This document shows positions 1 through 8,852 of a stretch of DNA of 64,000 nucleotides, piece after piece. Positions within the stretch are counted from its first letter, which is position 1, and each line of letters begins with the position of its first letter. Under the pieces are notes generated by a model. It was not told the origin of the DNA and did not search any database. It saw only the letters and a list, made by a program, of their open reading frames with translations. Where the stretch lies: positions 1 through 64,000 of the forward strand of contig NZ_BJXA01000026.1 in NCBI RefSeq assembly GCF_007990755.1, given 5' to 3'. This DNA comes from Nocardia ninae NBRC 108245 (GTDB lineage: Bacteria; Actinomycetota; Actinomycetes; Mycobacteriales; Mycobacteriaceae). The position numbers were made by a program, and so were the translations under genes.

Positions 1-156
1 GTCGTCGGAACCGGCGGAGCAGGCGGCAACGGCGGCAACGGCGGTGCCAAGACCGGCACCGGCACCCTCGGCGCTTGCGGCAGCGGCGGCAACGGCGGAC
101 CGGGCTTGGTCGCAGGAGCGCCGGGCTCCGACGGCACCGGCAGCGGCGTCTGCTGA
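1..156 (+). CDS. C-terminal end of a glycine-rich (PGRS-like) protein, truncated by the window edge
   Basis: The frame is open from the first base and ends in TGA at 154-156. It gives about 51 residues made mostly of Gly, Asn and Ala in GGxGGN-type runs, closing with a Gly/Ser tail that ends in Cys. Such repeats occur in PE_PGRS and other glycine-rich exported proteins of mycolic-acid actinomycetes, but the N-terminus that would show a PE domain or a signal peptide lies outside the window. No function can be given. A strong hairpin follows 25 bases after the stop, supporting a real gene end. Confidence 0.6.
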   Translation, partial: VVGTGGAGGNGGNGGAKTGTGTLGACGSGGNGGPGLVAGAPGSDGTGSGVC

Positions 157-180
157 CGCGAACACCTGCCCCTGAATACA

Positions 181-219
181 GCGGGCCACACAGCGCAACC
201 GCGCGGTGTGGCCCGCTTT
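181..219 (+). terminator. Rho-independent-type terminator hairpin
   Basis: Perfect 11-bp arms (GCGGGCCACAC, 181-191, and GTGTGGCCCGC, 206-216) with a 14-base loop that itself contains GCGC/GCGC, followed by TTT. It ends the glycine-rich gene. Confidence 0.75.
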
Positions 220-329
220 CAGCTGAGGCGGCGAAAATTTTCGCGGACAGCGATTAGTTCTCGTGCGGGGCTCCGTCCTATCCGTTGAACGCGCTTCCAA
301 CCCAGCGCGACCGACCAGAAGGACCAGAA

Positions 330-767
330 ATGACCACCGCGAACCCCGCCGCCAACTTCTCCGCCAACGCCACCTACCGTCCGGGCAAGGTCCGCAACCG
401 CGTTCTGTGGACCCTGCAGATCCTGCTCGGCCTGTTCTTCATCATCGCCTCCGGCGGGCCGAAGCTCGTTATCCCGAACACCCTGATGGAGAACGCCCCC
501 GAGAATCTGACCATCCCGCTCGGGCTGCTCATCTTCATCGGCGTGGTGGAGGTCGCGGGCGGTATCGGTCTGATGGTGCCGCGGCTCAGTGCCCTGGCTG
601 CCGCAGGTCTGTCCGTGCTCACCGTGCTCGCCGCCGCGACGCAGGCGTTCATCGCCGACAAGCCGGCGATGGCGATCTTCCCGCTGGTGCTCGCCGCGAT
701 CTTCGCCTGGATTGCCTACGAGCGCCGCGCCACGATCACCGATCTGCGTAACTCGCTCGCGCGGTGA
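330..767 (+). CDS. DoxX-like family membrane protein
   Basis: About 145 residues with four hydrophobic stretches: roughly 28-48 beginning at LWTLQILLGLFFIIASGGPK, then one around the GLLIFIGVVEVAGGIGLMVP segment, one at ALAAAGLSVLTVLAAA, and the last near the C-terminus ending in AWIAYERR. The layout and the ASGGPK and VVEVAGGIGL segments fit the DoxX/DoxX-like family of small four-helix membrane proteins, some of which act in redox or sulfur metabolism; the substrate here is unknown. I chose the ATG at 330 because GAAGGA lies six bases upstream; an in-frame ATG at 285 has no such site. It stands alone, with a terminator-like hairpin after it. Confidence 0.75.
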   Translation: MTTANPAANFSANATYRPGKVRNRVLWTLQILLGLFFIIASGGPKLVIPNTLMENAPENLTIPLGLLIFIGVVEVAGGIGLMVPRLSALAAAGLSVLTVLAAATQAFIADKPAMAIFPLVLAAIFAWIAYERRATITDLRNSLAR

Positions 768-787
768 CATATTCATAAAGCACGACC

Positions 788-817
788 GGCGATCGGTGGC
801 CTACCCCACCGATCGCC
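788..817 (+). terminator. Terminator-like hairpin between convergent genes
   Basis: Perfect 12-bp arms (GGCGATCGGTGG and CCACCGATCGCC) with a six-base loop, followed by ATT. It lies between the DoxX-like gene and the convergent end of the hut operon, so it may serve both. I see nothing further in 818-1023. Confidence 0.65.
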
Positions 818-1023
818 ATTCGTGCGTTCTCGGCTCGGTCGCCGTCGGGTTGGCGGCGACCGAACCAGCGGCCATCTGGTCTGCGATGCCCAGGGCAATC
901 TCGGGCGCCGCACCAGGTGGCCGTGCGCGTGGTACCGCGGACAGGAATCAGCGAGATAGACGCGAGGTGGTCATGGGCCCGGAGTTGTTGTCAACGAACA
1001 GGATTCGCGTTCAGCGCCACGCT

Positions 1024-2181
1024 TCAGTCGAACATCGGGACGCGGACTGCCCGGCCCAGCCGCCACACCGCGTAGGTCAATGGCACGCCGGGACGATAAG
1101 CCAGGTGAGTGACCGAGGGGGCGTCGAGGACCTGGAGATCCGCTCGGGCACCGACCCGGATGACGCCGACGTCGTCGCGGCGCAGTGCCCGCGCGCCGCC
1201 TGCGGTGGCGGCGTGCACGGCTTCGGCGACCGAAAGTCCCATCTGCAGGACAGCGGTGGCGACGCAGAAGGCCATCGAGGTGGTGTAGGAGCTGCCGGGG
1301 TTGGCGTTGGTGGCCAGTGCGACGGTGGCGCCCGCGTCGAGCAGGGCACGGGTGGGGGCGAGGCGCTGTCTGGTGGACAGGTCGCAGGCGGGTAGCACGG
1401 TGGCGACGGTGTCGGAGGCGGCAAGTGCTTCGATGTCCGCGTCGGTCAGGTAGGTGCAGTGGTCGACGCTCGCCGCGCCGTGGCGCACCGCGAGTTGGAC
1501 GCCGGGGCCCTCCCCCAACTGGTTACCGTGCACGCGCAGGCCGAGGCCGTGGGCGTGCGCGGCGCGCAACACCCGTTCGGACTGGTCCTGGTCGAAAGCG
1601 CCTGTCTCGCAGAAGACGTCGGCCCAGCGCACGTAGGGGGCGACGGCGTCGAGCATCTCCCCGCACACCAGATCGACGTAGGCGTCGGCGTCCATATCGG
1701 ACGGGACGAGGTGCGCGCCGAGGAAGGTGACCTCGTCGGCGGCGGCCGCGGCGAGCCGGGCGGAGCGGAGTTCGTCGGCGACGCTGAGCCCGTAGCCGGT
1801 TTTGGTTTCCAGGCAGGTGGTGCCCTGGCGGCGGGCTTCGGCGATGTGGCGGGCCAGGTTGACCGACAGCTCGTCGTCCGAGGCGGCCCTGGTGGCGGCG
1901 ACGGTGGTGGCGATACCGCCCGCACGGTACGGGCGCCCGGCCATTCTGGCCTCGAATTCGGCGGTGCGGTCACCGGCGAAGACGAGATGGGTGTGGCTGT
2001 CGACCCAGCCGGGCAGGGCGGCGCGGCCATCGAGATCGATCCGATCGTCGGCGGCGGGCACGGCGGCGGCCGGGCCGATCCAGGCGAAGCGGTCGCCGTC
2101 GAGCACCACCGCGGCGTCGTGCAGCGGGCCGTCCTCGGTGTTGGTGGTGAGTTCGCCGATACCGGTGATCAGGGTCGACAC
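1024..2181 (-). CDS. hutI: Imidazolonepropionase
   Basis: Third enzyme of histidine degradation: hydrolyses 4-imidazolone-5-propionate to N-formimino-L-glutamate in the cytoplasm. 385 residues, usual for the family. Amidohydrolase features are visible: the metal-binding HTHLVF near residue 63, ETKTGYGLS, the His of LRVHGNQ, the His of VDHCTY, and the NPGSSYT segment. The position that is a metal-ligand Asp in well-studied HutI proteins (ATDxNPGS) reads Asn here (ATNANPGS). Start is a GTG that overlaps the end of hutF by 13 bases, so translation is probably coupled. Last gene of the hut operon. Family assignment is secure. Confidence 0.93.
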   Translation of the reverse strand: MSTLITGIGELTTNTEDGPLHDAAVVLDGDRFAWIGPAAAVPAADDRIDLDGRAALPGWVDSHTHLVFAGDRTAEFEARMAGRPYRAGGIATTVAATRAASDDELSVNLARHIAEARRQGTTCLETKTGYGLSVADELRSARLAAAAADEVTFLGAHLVPSDMDADAYVDLVCGEMLDAVAPYVRWADVFCETGAFDQDQSERVLRAAHAHGLGLRVHGNQLGEGPGVQLAVRHGAASVDHCTYLTDADIEALAASDTVATVLPACDLSTRQRLAPTRALLDAGATVALATNANPGSSYTTSMAFCVATAVLQMGLSVAEAVHAATAGGARALRRDDVGVIRVGARADLQVLDAPSVTHLAYRPGVPLTYAVWRLGRAVRVPMFD

Positions 2182-3473
2182 AGTGCCTCGATTTCTTCGC
2201 GCAACACGGTTTCCGGGCGTTCCACTCGCAGGTGCCGGCGCTCGGACACGACGGGGCGGCCCGCGACGAGCACCGAGCGGACGTCGCTCGCGGTCGCGGC
2301 GAACAGGGCGGCGGCGGGTGTGGTGCCCGCCGTGCGAATGGAGTCGAGATCGATGGTGACCAGATCGGCGGCGGCATCGGGGGCGATCCGGCCGACCTCG
2401 GGCCAGCCGATGGACGCGTGGTCGGTCGCGGCGCGGTAGAGCTCGGCCGGGTTGAACCGACCGCGGGCCCGGCTGGCGAGGCGCTCATCGAGTTCGAGGG
2501 CGCGCCACTCCTCGAAGGCGTCGATCACCGCGTGGCTGTCGGTGCCCAGGCACAGGCCTACGCCCGCGTCCGACAGCGCACGGGCCGGGCCGATGCCGTC
2601 GCCGAGGTCGCGTTCGGTGGTGGGGCAGAAACACGCGCGGCTGCCACTGTCGGCGAGCAGGGCGATGTCGGCGGTTGTGAGGTGGGTGGCGTGCACTGCG
2701 ACCGTCTGCGGGCCGAGCAGGCCTGCCCGTGCCAACAGTGCGGTCGGTGTGCAGCCATGTGCGGCAAGGCAATCGGTGTTTTCGGCGGGCTGCTCGGACA
2801 GGTGGACGTGCACCGGGCGGCCCTCGGCCGCACCGGCGATCACCGGCAGGGCCGCGGCGGGCACCGCGCGCACCGAGTGCGCGGCGACGCCGGTCCGCAC
2901 CAGCTCCGGTTTCGGCGTGAACGCGGCGGCACGTTCGGCCCATGCGTCCACTGTGCCGTCGCTGAATCGGAGCTGATGCTCCCCCAGCTCGACACCGAAT
3001 CCCCCTGCCAGATAACAGGTATCGAGCAGGGTGAGGCGGATACCGGCGTCCTCGGCGGCCGCCGCTAGTGCCGCACTCATCGCGTTCGGATCCGAATACC
3101 GCGCACCACCGGCAGCGTGATGCAGATAGTGGAATTCGCCGACGCTGGTGTATCCCGCCAGCACCATCTCGGCGTACACCGCGCGCGCCAGCCGGTAGTA
3201 GGAGTCGGGATTCAGTTGGGCCGCAACGGCATACATGCGTTCCCGCCAGGTCCAGAACGTGCCCTGGTCGTGCTGCGTGCGACCGCGCAGCGCACGATGG
3301 AAGGCATGCGAGTGCGCGTTGGCGAAGCCGGGGATCGTCAGTCCGGGCAGCACCGTGCCGGTCCGGTCGGCGTCGCGGGTCACCGACCGGATCACCGCCC
3401 CGTGCACCTCGATCGCCACCGCGGCGGCCGGTCCGTCCGGCAGCCACGCGTGTTCGGCCCAGTAGACGGTCAT
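2169..3473 (-). CDS. hutF: Formimidoylglutamate deiminase
   Basis: Converts N-formimino-L-glutamate to N-formyl-L-glutamate plus ammonia, the first step of the five-enzyme branch of the Hut pathway. 434 residues. Amidohydrolase-superfamily motifs: HSHAFHRALRGR (N-terminal metal site), GEFHYLHH, HLSEQPAE, HATHL, and GTDSHAVID. The WTWRERMY segment is typical of HutF. The ATG start overlaps the stop of the M20 amidohydrolase gene by four bases (ATGA). A longer upstream open frame exists but only antisense-like sequence lies there. Its presence means this organism does not use a one-step formiminoglutamase. Confidence 0.92.
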   Translation of the reverse strand: MTVYWAEHAWLPDGPAAAVAIEVHGAVIRSVTRDADRTGTVLPGLTIPGFANAHSHAFHRALRGRTQHDQGTFWTWRERMYAVAAQLNPDSYYRLARAVYAEMVLAGYTSVGEFHYLHHAAGGARYSDPNAMSAALAAAAEDAGIRLTLLDTCYLAGGFGVELGEHQLRFSDGTVDAWAERAAAFTPKPELVRTGVAAHSVRAVPAAALPVIAGAAEGRPVHVHLSEQPAENTDCLAAHGCTPTALLARAGLLGPQTVAVHATHLTTADIALLADSGSRACFCPTTERDLGDGIGPARALSDAGVGLCLGTDSHAVIDAFEEWRALELDERLASRARGRFNPAELYRAATDHASIGWPEVGRIAPDAAADLVTIDLDSIRTAGTTPAAALFAATASDVRSVLVAGRPVVSERRHLRVERPETVLREEIEALCRP

Positions 3474-4669
3474 CCGGCCAGTTCCTCGAGCACCCGCGCG
3501 AGACTCTGTGCGCCGCTGTCGATGTCGGCAGGTTCGGCATACTCCTCGGGGGCGTGGCTGATGCCGGTCGGGTTGCGCACGTACAGCATGCCGGAGGGGA
3601 CGTGCGCGGCGAGGATGCCCGCGTCGTGGCCCGCGCCGGTCGGTAGCGCGGGTACTCCGCCGAGCACCTTGTCCATTCGGCTCCGGAGTGTTTCGTCGAA
3701 AACGACGTCGTCCGAATAGGACTCCTCGGTGACGGTGAGCTCGCATCCTTCTGCCTCGGCGGCCGCACGCGCCGCTTCGGTGATGTCCTCGACCAGTGCC
3801 GCGGTGCGGCCCTCCCCCGAAACACGGGCGTCCAGCCACAGATCGACGGTGGACGCGATGACATTCGTGCCGCCGGGAGTAGGCACCAGCCTGCCCACTG
3901 TGGCGCGGGCGTCGGTCATCGCGGCGGCGGCCCGGCGCGCGGCCGCCACGACCGTCGCGGCGGGCAGCATCGGATCGTGCCGATCGGCGAGCCGGGTGGC
4001 GCCCGCGTGATTTCCCTGCCCGGAGAAGGAGAATCGGTAGCGCCCGTGCGCGATGATGCTGCTGCCAGTGGCGACCGGGCTGTCCAACTCGATGAGCCCC
4101 CGGCCCTGCTCCACGTGCAGTTCCACGAAACAGCCGATCTGGGCCAGTGATTCGGGATCGGCACCGAAACGCTTCGGATCGTGCCCGGCCTTCACGGCCG
4201 CTTCGGCGAGCGTCACGCCGTCGGTGTCCCGTAGGTTTCGCGCCCGATCGGCGTCGATGGCACCGGTGAGCAACCGGGAACCGAGGCACGGCACGCCGAA
4301 CCGGCCACCCTCCTCCTCCGCGAACACCAGCAGGGCGAGCGGCTTGGCCGGGGTGAAACCCTTGCCCTGCAATATCTCCACCGCCGCGAGGGCGCTGGCC
4401 ACGCCGAGCGGACCGTCGTAGGCACCACCACCGGGCACCGAATCGAGATGGCTTCCCGTGACGACCGCGGCGCTGCCTGGATTTCCCCACCAAGCCCAGA
4501 TATTGCCGTTGCGGTCGGTATTGACGTCCAGTCCGCTGTCGAGTGCCTGGTCGATGAACCAGTCGCGCAGCTCGAAGTCGGCGTAGTCGTAGACGTGCCG
4601 GGAGTAGCCGCCGCGCCGGGCGTCCCGTCCGACGCCGGCGATCTCGCCCATCAGCTCATTTACGCCCAC
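3470..4669 (-). CDS. M20-family amidohydrolase (annotated elsewhere as allantoate amidohydrolase), probable N-formylglutamate deformylase
   Basis: 399 residues of the M20/allantoate amidohydrolase-hydantoinase (AmaB/HyuC) type: GSHLDSVPGGGAYDG and the EEEGGRF segment carry the dinuclear metal ligands, followed by ELHVEQGRGL, GQGNHAGATR and the C-terminal SGAGHDAG-type metal site (GAGHDAGI). GTG start with 37 bases to hutU. It sits between hutU and hutF in a closely spaced operon that lacks any HutG. By family it hydrolyses N-carbamoyl or N-formyl-type amides; by context it most likely cleaves N-formylglutamate to glutamate and formate. The family is seen directly; the substrate is inferred. 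Confidence 0.85.
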   Translation of the reverse strand: MGVNELMGEIAGVGRDARRGGYSRHVYDYADFELRDWFIDQALDSGLDVNTDRNGNIWAWWGNPGSAAVVTGSHLDSVPGGGAYDGPLGVASALAAVEILQGKGFTPAKPLALLVFAEEEGGRFGVPCLGSRLLTGAIDADRARNLRDTDGVTLAEAAVKAGHDPKRFGADPESLAQIGCFVELHVEQGRGLIELDSPVATGSSIIAHGRYRFSFSGQGNHAGATRLADRHDPMLPAATVVAAARRAAAAMTDARATVGRLVPTPGGTNVIASTVDLWLDARVSGEGRTAALVEDITEAARAAAEAEGCELTVTEESYSDDVVFDETLRSRMDKVLGGVPALPTGAGHDAGILAAHVPSGMLYVRNPTGISHAPEEYAEPADIDSGAQSLARVLEELAG

Positions 4670-4706
4670 CGCGTTGCTCCTGTCGTGCCGTGCTCACCGG
4701 TGTGGT

Positions 4707-6359
4707 TCACGGCGCCTCGTGCATGGGAATGCGGACACCGCGCTCGGCGGCCACGGTGGTGGCGCGCTCGTACCCGGCGTCGACGTGCCGGATCACCCCG
4801 GTGCCCGGGTCGTTGGTGAGCACGCGCTCGATCTTCTGCGCGGCCAGTTCGGTGCCGTCGGCCACGCAGACCTGCCCGGCGTGGATGGACCGGCCCATGC
4901 CGACGCCGCCGCCGTGATGGATGGACACCCACGTCGCCCCGGACGCGGTGTTGAGCAGCGCGTTGAGCAGCGGCCAGTCCGCGATGGCGTCGGAACCGTC
5001 GGCCATCGACTCGGTCTCGCGGTACGGGGAGGCGACGCTGCCGGAGTCGAGATGGTCGCGCCCGATCACCACCGGCGCCGAAAGCTCACCGCTGGCGACC
5101 ATTTCGTTGAAGCGCAAGCCGGCCAGGTGCCGTTCGCCGTAGCCGAGCCAGCAGATGCGGGCCGGGAGCCCTTGGAAGGCAACACGTTCGCTCGCCATCC
5201 GGATCCAGCGGCGCAGCGACTCGTTCTCCGGGAACAGATCGACGATGGCGCGGTCGGTGGCGGCGATGTCCTTCGGGTCACCCGAGAGTGCCGCCCAGCG
5301 GAACGGGCCCTTGCCCTCGCAGAACAGCGGGCGGATGTAGGCGGGGACGAAACCGGGGAAATCGAAGGCCCGCGCGCAGCCGCCGAGTGCGGCCTCGCCG
5401 CGCAGCGAGTTGCCGTAGTCGAAGACCTCGGCGCCCTTGTCCAGGAAGCCGAGCATGGCGTCGACGTGCTCGGCCATCGATTCGCGGGCCCGCTCGGTGA
5501 ACTCGTCGGGCTTCTTCGTCGCGTAGTCGGTCCAGTCTTCCACCGCGATGCCGCGCGGGAGGTAGGCGAGCGGATCGTGCGCGGAGGTCTGGTCGGTGAC
5601 GATCTCGGGATCGAGGCCGCGCGCGAGCAGCTGCGGCAGCACCTCGGCCGCGTTGCCGATCAGGCCGACGGACAATGCTTTTCGCTGCCTGCGCGCGCTC
5701 GTCACCCGCAGCACCGCGTCGTCGAGGTCGGTCGCGATCTCGTCCAGGTAGCGTTCCTGCACCCGCCGCTGGGCCCGGGCCGGGTCGCATTCGATGACCA
5801 GCGCGACACCGTCGTTCATGGTGACCGCCAGCGGTTGCGCGCCGCCCATGCCGCCGAGTCCTGCGGTCAGCGTGAGGGTGCCCGCGAGGGTGCCGCCGAA
5901 GCGCTTGTCCGCTACCGCCGCAAAAGTCTCGTAGGTGCCCTGCAGGATGCCCTGGGTGCCGATGTAGATCCACGAGCCCGCGGTCATCTGCCCGTACATG
6001 GTCAGCCCGAGCGCGTCGAGCCTGCGGAACTCCGGCCAATTCGCCCAGTCGCCAACGAGATTCGAGTTCGCGATCAGCACCCGCGGCGCCCACTCGTGCG
6101 TGCGGAACACGCCGACCGGCTTACCCGACTGCACCAGCAGCGTCTCGTCGGACTCCAGCATGGTCAGGCTCTGCGTGATCGCGTCGAAGCTGGCCCAGTT
6201 CCTGGCCGCCTTGCCGGTGCCGCCGTACACCACCAGATCCTCGGGCCGCTCGGCCACTTCGGGATCGAGGTTGTTGTGCAGCATCCGCATCGCCGCCTCG
6301 GTCTGCCAGCTCTTGGCAGTGAGCTGCGCGCCGCGCGCCGCCCGGACTATCCGACTCAT
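4707..6359 (-). CDS. hutU: Urocanate hydratase
   Basis: Second enzyme of histidine degradation: adds water to urocanate to give imidazolonepropionate, with tightly bound NAD+. 550 residues, normal length. Hallmarks include [33 protein letters not shown], the dinucleotide-binding [12 protein letters not shown], and [14 protein letters not shown]. The ATG at 6359 has GGAGG nine bases upstream. Lies 63 bases after hutH in the operon. Confidence 0.96.
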   Translation of the reverse strand: MSRIVRAARGAQLTAKSWQTEAAMRMLHNNLDPEVAERPEDLVVYGGTGKAARNWASFDAITQSLTMLESDETLLVQSGKPVGVFRTHEWAPRVLIANSNLVGDWANWPEFRRLDALGLTMYGQMTAGSWIYIGTQGILQGTYETFAAVADKRFGGTLAGTLTLTAGLGGMGGAQPLAVTMNDGVALVIECDPARAQRRVQERYLDEIATDLDDAVLRVTSARRQRKALSVGLIGNAAEVLPQLLARGLDPEIVTDQTSAHDPLAYLPRGIAVEDWTDYATKKPDEFTERARESMAEHVDAMLGFLDKGAEVFDYGNSLRGEAALGGCARAFDFPGFVPAYIRPLFCEGKGPFRWAALSGDPKDIAATDRAIVDLFPENESLRRWIRMASERVAFQGLPARICWLGYGERHLAGLRFNEMVASGELSAPVVIGRDHLDSGSVASPYRETESMADGSDAIADWPLLNALLNTASGATWVSIHHGGGVGMGRSIHAGQVCVADGTELAAQKIERVLTNDPGTGVIRHVDAGYERATTVAAERGVRIPMHEAP

Positions 6360-6422
6360 AGAACCAACCTCCGATGAAATGTCGCCGCGAGCGGGGCAGC
6401 GCCGCGGCAGATGTCTGAAAAG

Positions 6423-7982
6423 TCAGGACCCGTTCGAGGACGCCAGGTACGGGGCGACCGCGCGGGTGAGTTCGCCGGAGCGGATGAGTGTCTCAGCCGC
6501 AGCGATCTCGGGAGCGAGATGGCGGTCGGGGCCCGGGCCGTCGACCTTGGTGCGCAGCAGCGCTTGGGCTGCGGCGGCGGCGGGGGCCGGGCGCAGCGGC
6601 GCACGAAAGTCCAGTGCCCGTGCGGCCGTGAGGTATTCGACGGCCAGCACGGTGGTCAGGCCGTCCACCGCGGTGCGCAGTTTGCGGGCGGCGGACCAGC
6701 CCATCGACACGTGGTCCTCCTGCATCGCGCTGCTCGGGATCGAGTCCACCGACGCGGGCACCGCCAGTCGCTTGAGCTCACTCACCACGGCGGCCTGGGT
6801 GTACTGGGCGATCATGTGCCCGGAGTCGACACCGGGGTCGGCGGCGAGGAATGCCGGAAGGCCGTGCGAGCGTGCGACATCGAGCATCCGGTCGGTCCGG
6901 CGCTCGGCCATGCTGGCGACGTCGGCCACCGGGATGGCGAGGAAGTCGAGCACGTAGGCGACCGGGGCGCCGTGGAAGTTGCCGTTGGATTCCAGCCGGC
7001 CGTCCGCGAGCACCACGGGATTGTCTACGGCGGAGGCCAATTCGCGGCCGGCGACCAGTTCGGCGTGCGCGACGGTGTCGCGGGCCGCACCGTGCACCTG
7101 CGGGGCGCAGCGCAGCGAGTAGGCGTCCTGCACCCGATTGCAGTCCGGCCCACGGTGACTGGCCACGATCTCCGAACCGGCCAGGGCGGCGGCGATCCGC
7201 GCGGCCGAGCGGGCCTGGCCCGGGTGTGGGCGCAGCGCCTGGAGGTCGGCGGCGAACACCCGGTCGGTGCCGAGCAGCGCCTCCACACTCATGGCCGCGG
7301 TGAGGTCGGCGATGTCGAGCAGCATGTGCAGGTCGGCGAGCGCGAGGGTCAGCATGCCGAGCATGCCGTCGGTGCCGTTGGTCAGCGCCAGACCTTCCTT
7401 CTCGGCCAGGACCACCGGCTTGATGCCGTTGGCGCGCAAGGCCGTTGCCGCGTCCGACACCTTTCCAGCGGCATCGATGACTTCGCCCTCGCCCATCAGC
7501 GCGAGGGCCACCGCGGCCAGCGGCGCGAGGTCACCGGAGCAGCCGAGCGAGCCGTACTCGTGCACGATCGGGGTGATGTCGGCATTGATCAGCGCGGCGA
7601 GGGTGGCCGCGGTCTCCGGGCGGATGCCGGTGTGGCCGGTCGCCAGGGTGCGCAACCGGAGCACCATCAGCGCGCGAACCACCTCTCGCTCGACCGGGCG
7701 ACCCGCCCCCGCCGCGTGCGAACGGATCAGCGAACGCTGCAGGGCGGTGCGGCTCTCCTCGGGGATGTGGCGGGTCGCCAGCGCGCCGAAGCCGGTGGAC
7801 ACGCCGTAGGTCGGCACGGTGCCCGCGGCGAGCGCGTCGACGTGCGCCCGCGCCGCGGCCAGCCGGTCCTCGGTGGCCGCACTCAGGTGCACCTTGGCGC
7901 CGAGTCGCGCGACGGCGACGACCTGCTCCCCGGTCAACGGTCCGTCGAGGGCGACGGTCGGTAGCTGTGCAGTTTCGGGCAT
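6423..7982 (-). CDS. hutH: Histidine ammonia-lyase
   Basis: First step of histidine degradation: non-oxidative removal of ammonia from L-histidine to give trans-urocanate. 519 residues. The MIO prosthetic group would form at residues 148-150, which read Cys-Ser-Gly in EYGSLGCSGDLAPLA instead of the commoner Ala-Ser-Gly; the central Ser is kept. Also seen: YGVSTGFGALA near 59-70, and SNGNFHGAPVA. Start chosen at the ATG with GGTGGA nine bases upstream; a second ATG three codons earlier is possible. It heads the operon and faces the IclR regulator across about 90 bases. Confidence 0.95.
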   Translation of the reverse strand: MPETAQLPTVALDGPLTGEQVVAVARLGAKVHLSAATEDRLAAARAHVDALAAGTVPTYGVSTGFGALATRHIPEESRTALQRSLIRSHAAGAGRPVEREVVRALMVLRLRTLATGHTGIRPETAATLAALINADITPIVHEYGSLGCSGDLAPLAAVALALMGEGEVIDAAGKVSDAATALRANGIKPVVLAEKEGLALTNGTDGMLGMLTLALADLHMLLDIADLTAAMSVEALLGTDRVFAADLQALRPHPGQARSAARIAAALAGSEIVASHRGPDCNRVQDAYSLRCAPQVHGAARDTVAHAELVAGRELASAVDNPVVLADGRLESNGNFHGAPVAYVLDFLAIPVADVASMAERRTDRMLDVARSHGLPAFLAADPGVDSGHMIAQYTQAAVVSELKRLAVPASVDSIPSSAMQEDHVSMGWSAARKLRTAVDGLTTVLAVEYLTAARALDFRAPLRPAPAAAAAQALLRTKVDGPGPDRHLAPEIAAAETLIRSGELTRAVAPYLASSNGS

Positions 7983-8069
7983 GGGCACCATTCCACCGTC
8001 GCGGCGGGCAGTGGAGAATGAGGGTCGGTCCGAATCTGTCTGATATCCAAGACTCGCCGAGGAGATGGC

Positions 8070-8852
8070 ATGGGAACGAGCAGCGACGTCCCGGCGTTGC
8101 GCCGCGGCTTGGCGGTGTTGCAACTACTCGCGGGCCGGGCCGGGCCCATCTCCGCCTCGACGATCGCGCGCGAACTCGGGCTGCCCCGGTCCACCACATA
8201 CCACCTGCTCGGCGAGCTGGAGGCGGCCCGTTTCGTCACCCGGCTGCCCAGCGAGCGCCGCTACGGGCTCGGCATCGCCGCGTTCGAACTCGGCTCCGCG
8301 TATCTGCGCCACGATCCGCTGGAGCGGCTGGCCGGGCCGTTGCTGCGCGAACTGGTCGAGGAGGTCGGTCACAACGCGCACCTCGGGGTGCTGCACGGCA
8401 ACGAATTGCTGTATCTGATCAAGGAACGCCCGTCGCGGCCGGAAACCCTGGTCACCAATGTGGGTGTGCGCCTGCCCGCACACCTGACGGCCTGCGGTCG
8501 GGCGATCCTCGCCTACCTGCCTGCCGCGCAGATCCGTGCGCTGTTCCCGTCGGCGTCGTCGTTCGTCCGCCGCACTGAGCGCGGACCCAACTCGCTGGCG
8601 TCGCTGCGCAGCATCCTGGCCACCGAGCGCAAACGCGGGTGGGCATGCGAAGACGGTCATGTCACACCAGGTTTCGCCTCGGTCGCCTATCCGGTCTTCG
8701 ATCACAACCAGCGCCCGATCGCGGCGATCAGCGTCACGCTGCGCCATCACTGCGAGGCCACGCCCTGTCCGGCCGACTGGGCACCGCTGGCCGGGCGGGT
8801 GCGGATCACCGCGGACAGCCTCACGCAGCGCATCGGCGGCCGGGCCACCTAG
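8070..8852 (+). CDS. IclR-family transcriptional regulator, probable hut regulator
   Basis: 260 residues: an N-terminal winged helix-turn-helix (residues ~8-65, with ISASTIARELGLPRSTTYHLL as the HTH core), then an IclR effector-binding domain (LPAHLTACGRAILAYLP, HVTPGFASVAYPVFDHN, IAAISVTL). Start ATG has GAGGAG five bases upstream. Divergent from hutH, so it very likely controls the hut operon; the ligand would be expected to be histidine or urocanate but this is inference. Its TAG stop overlaps the TAG stop of the convergent methyltransferase gene in the sequence CTAG. Confidence 0.9.
   Translation: MGTSSDVPALRRGLAVLQLLAGRAGPISASTIARELGLPRSTTYHLLGELEAARFVTRLPSERRYGLGIAAFELGSAYLRHDPLERLAGPLLRELVEEVGHNAHLGVLHGNELLYLIKERPSRPETLVTNVGVRLPAHLTACGRAILAYLPAAQIRALFPSASSFVRRTERGPNSLASLRSILATERKRGWACEDGHVTPGFASVAYPVFDHNQRPIAAISVTLRHHCEATPCPADWAPLAGRVRITADSLTQRIGGRAT

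Noticed and set aside
1-156. Calling the first gene a PE_PGRS protein
   Set aside because: Only the glycine-rich tail is visible; no PE domain can be shown.
4674-6377. Long plus-strand open frame of 567 codons opposite hutU
   Set aside because: GC-bias shadow of hutU; composition is unstructured (His/Gly/Arg/Val rich) and hutU on the other strand is certain.
6411-7964. Plus-strand open frame of 517 codons opposite hutH
   Set aside because: Antisense shadow of hutH with no domain-like sequence.
7983-8069. TTCCAC/GTGGAGA half-symmetry between hutH and the IclR gene as the hut operator
   Set aside because: Imperfect and overlapping the hutH ribosome-binding site; not stronger than chance.
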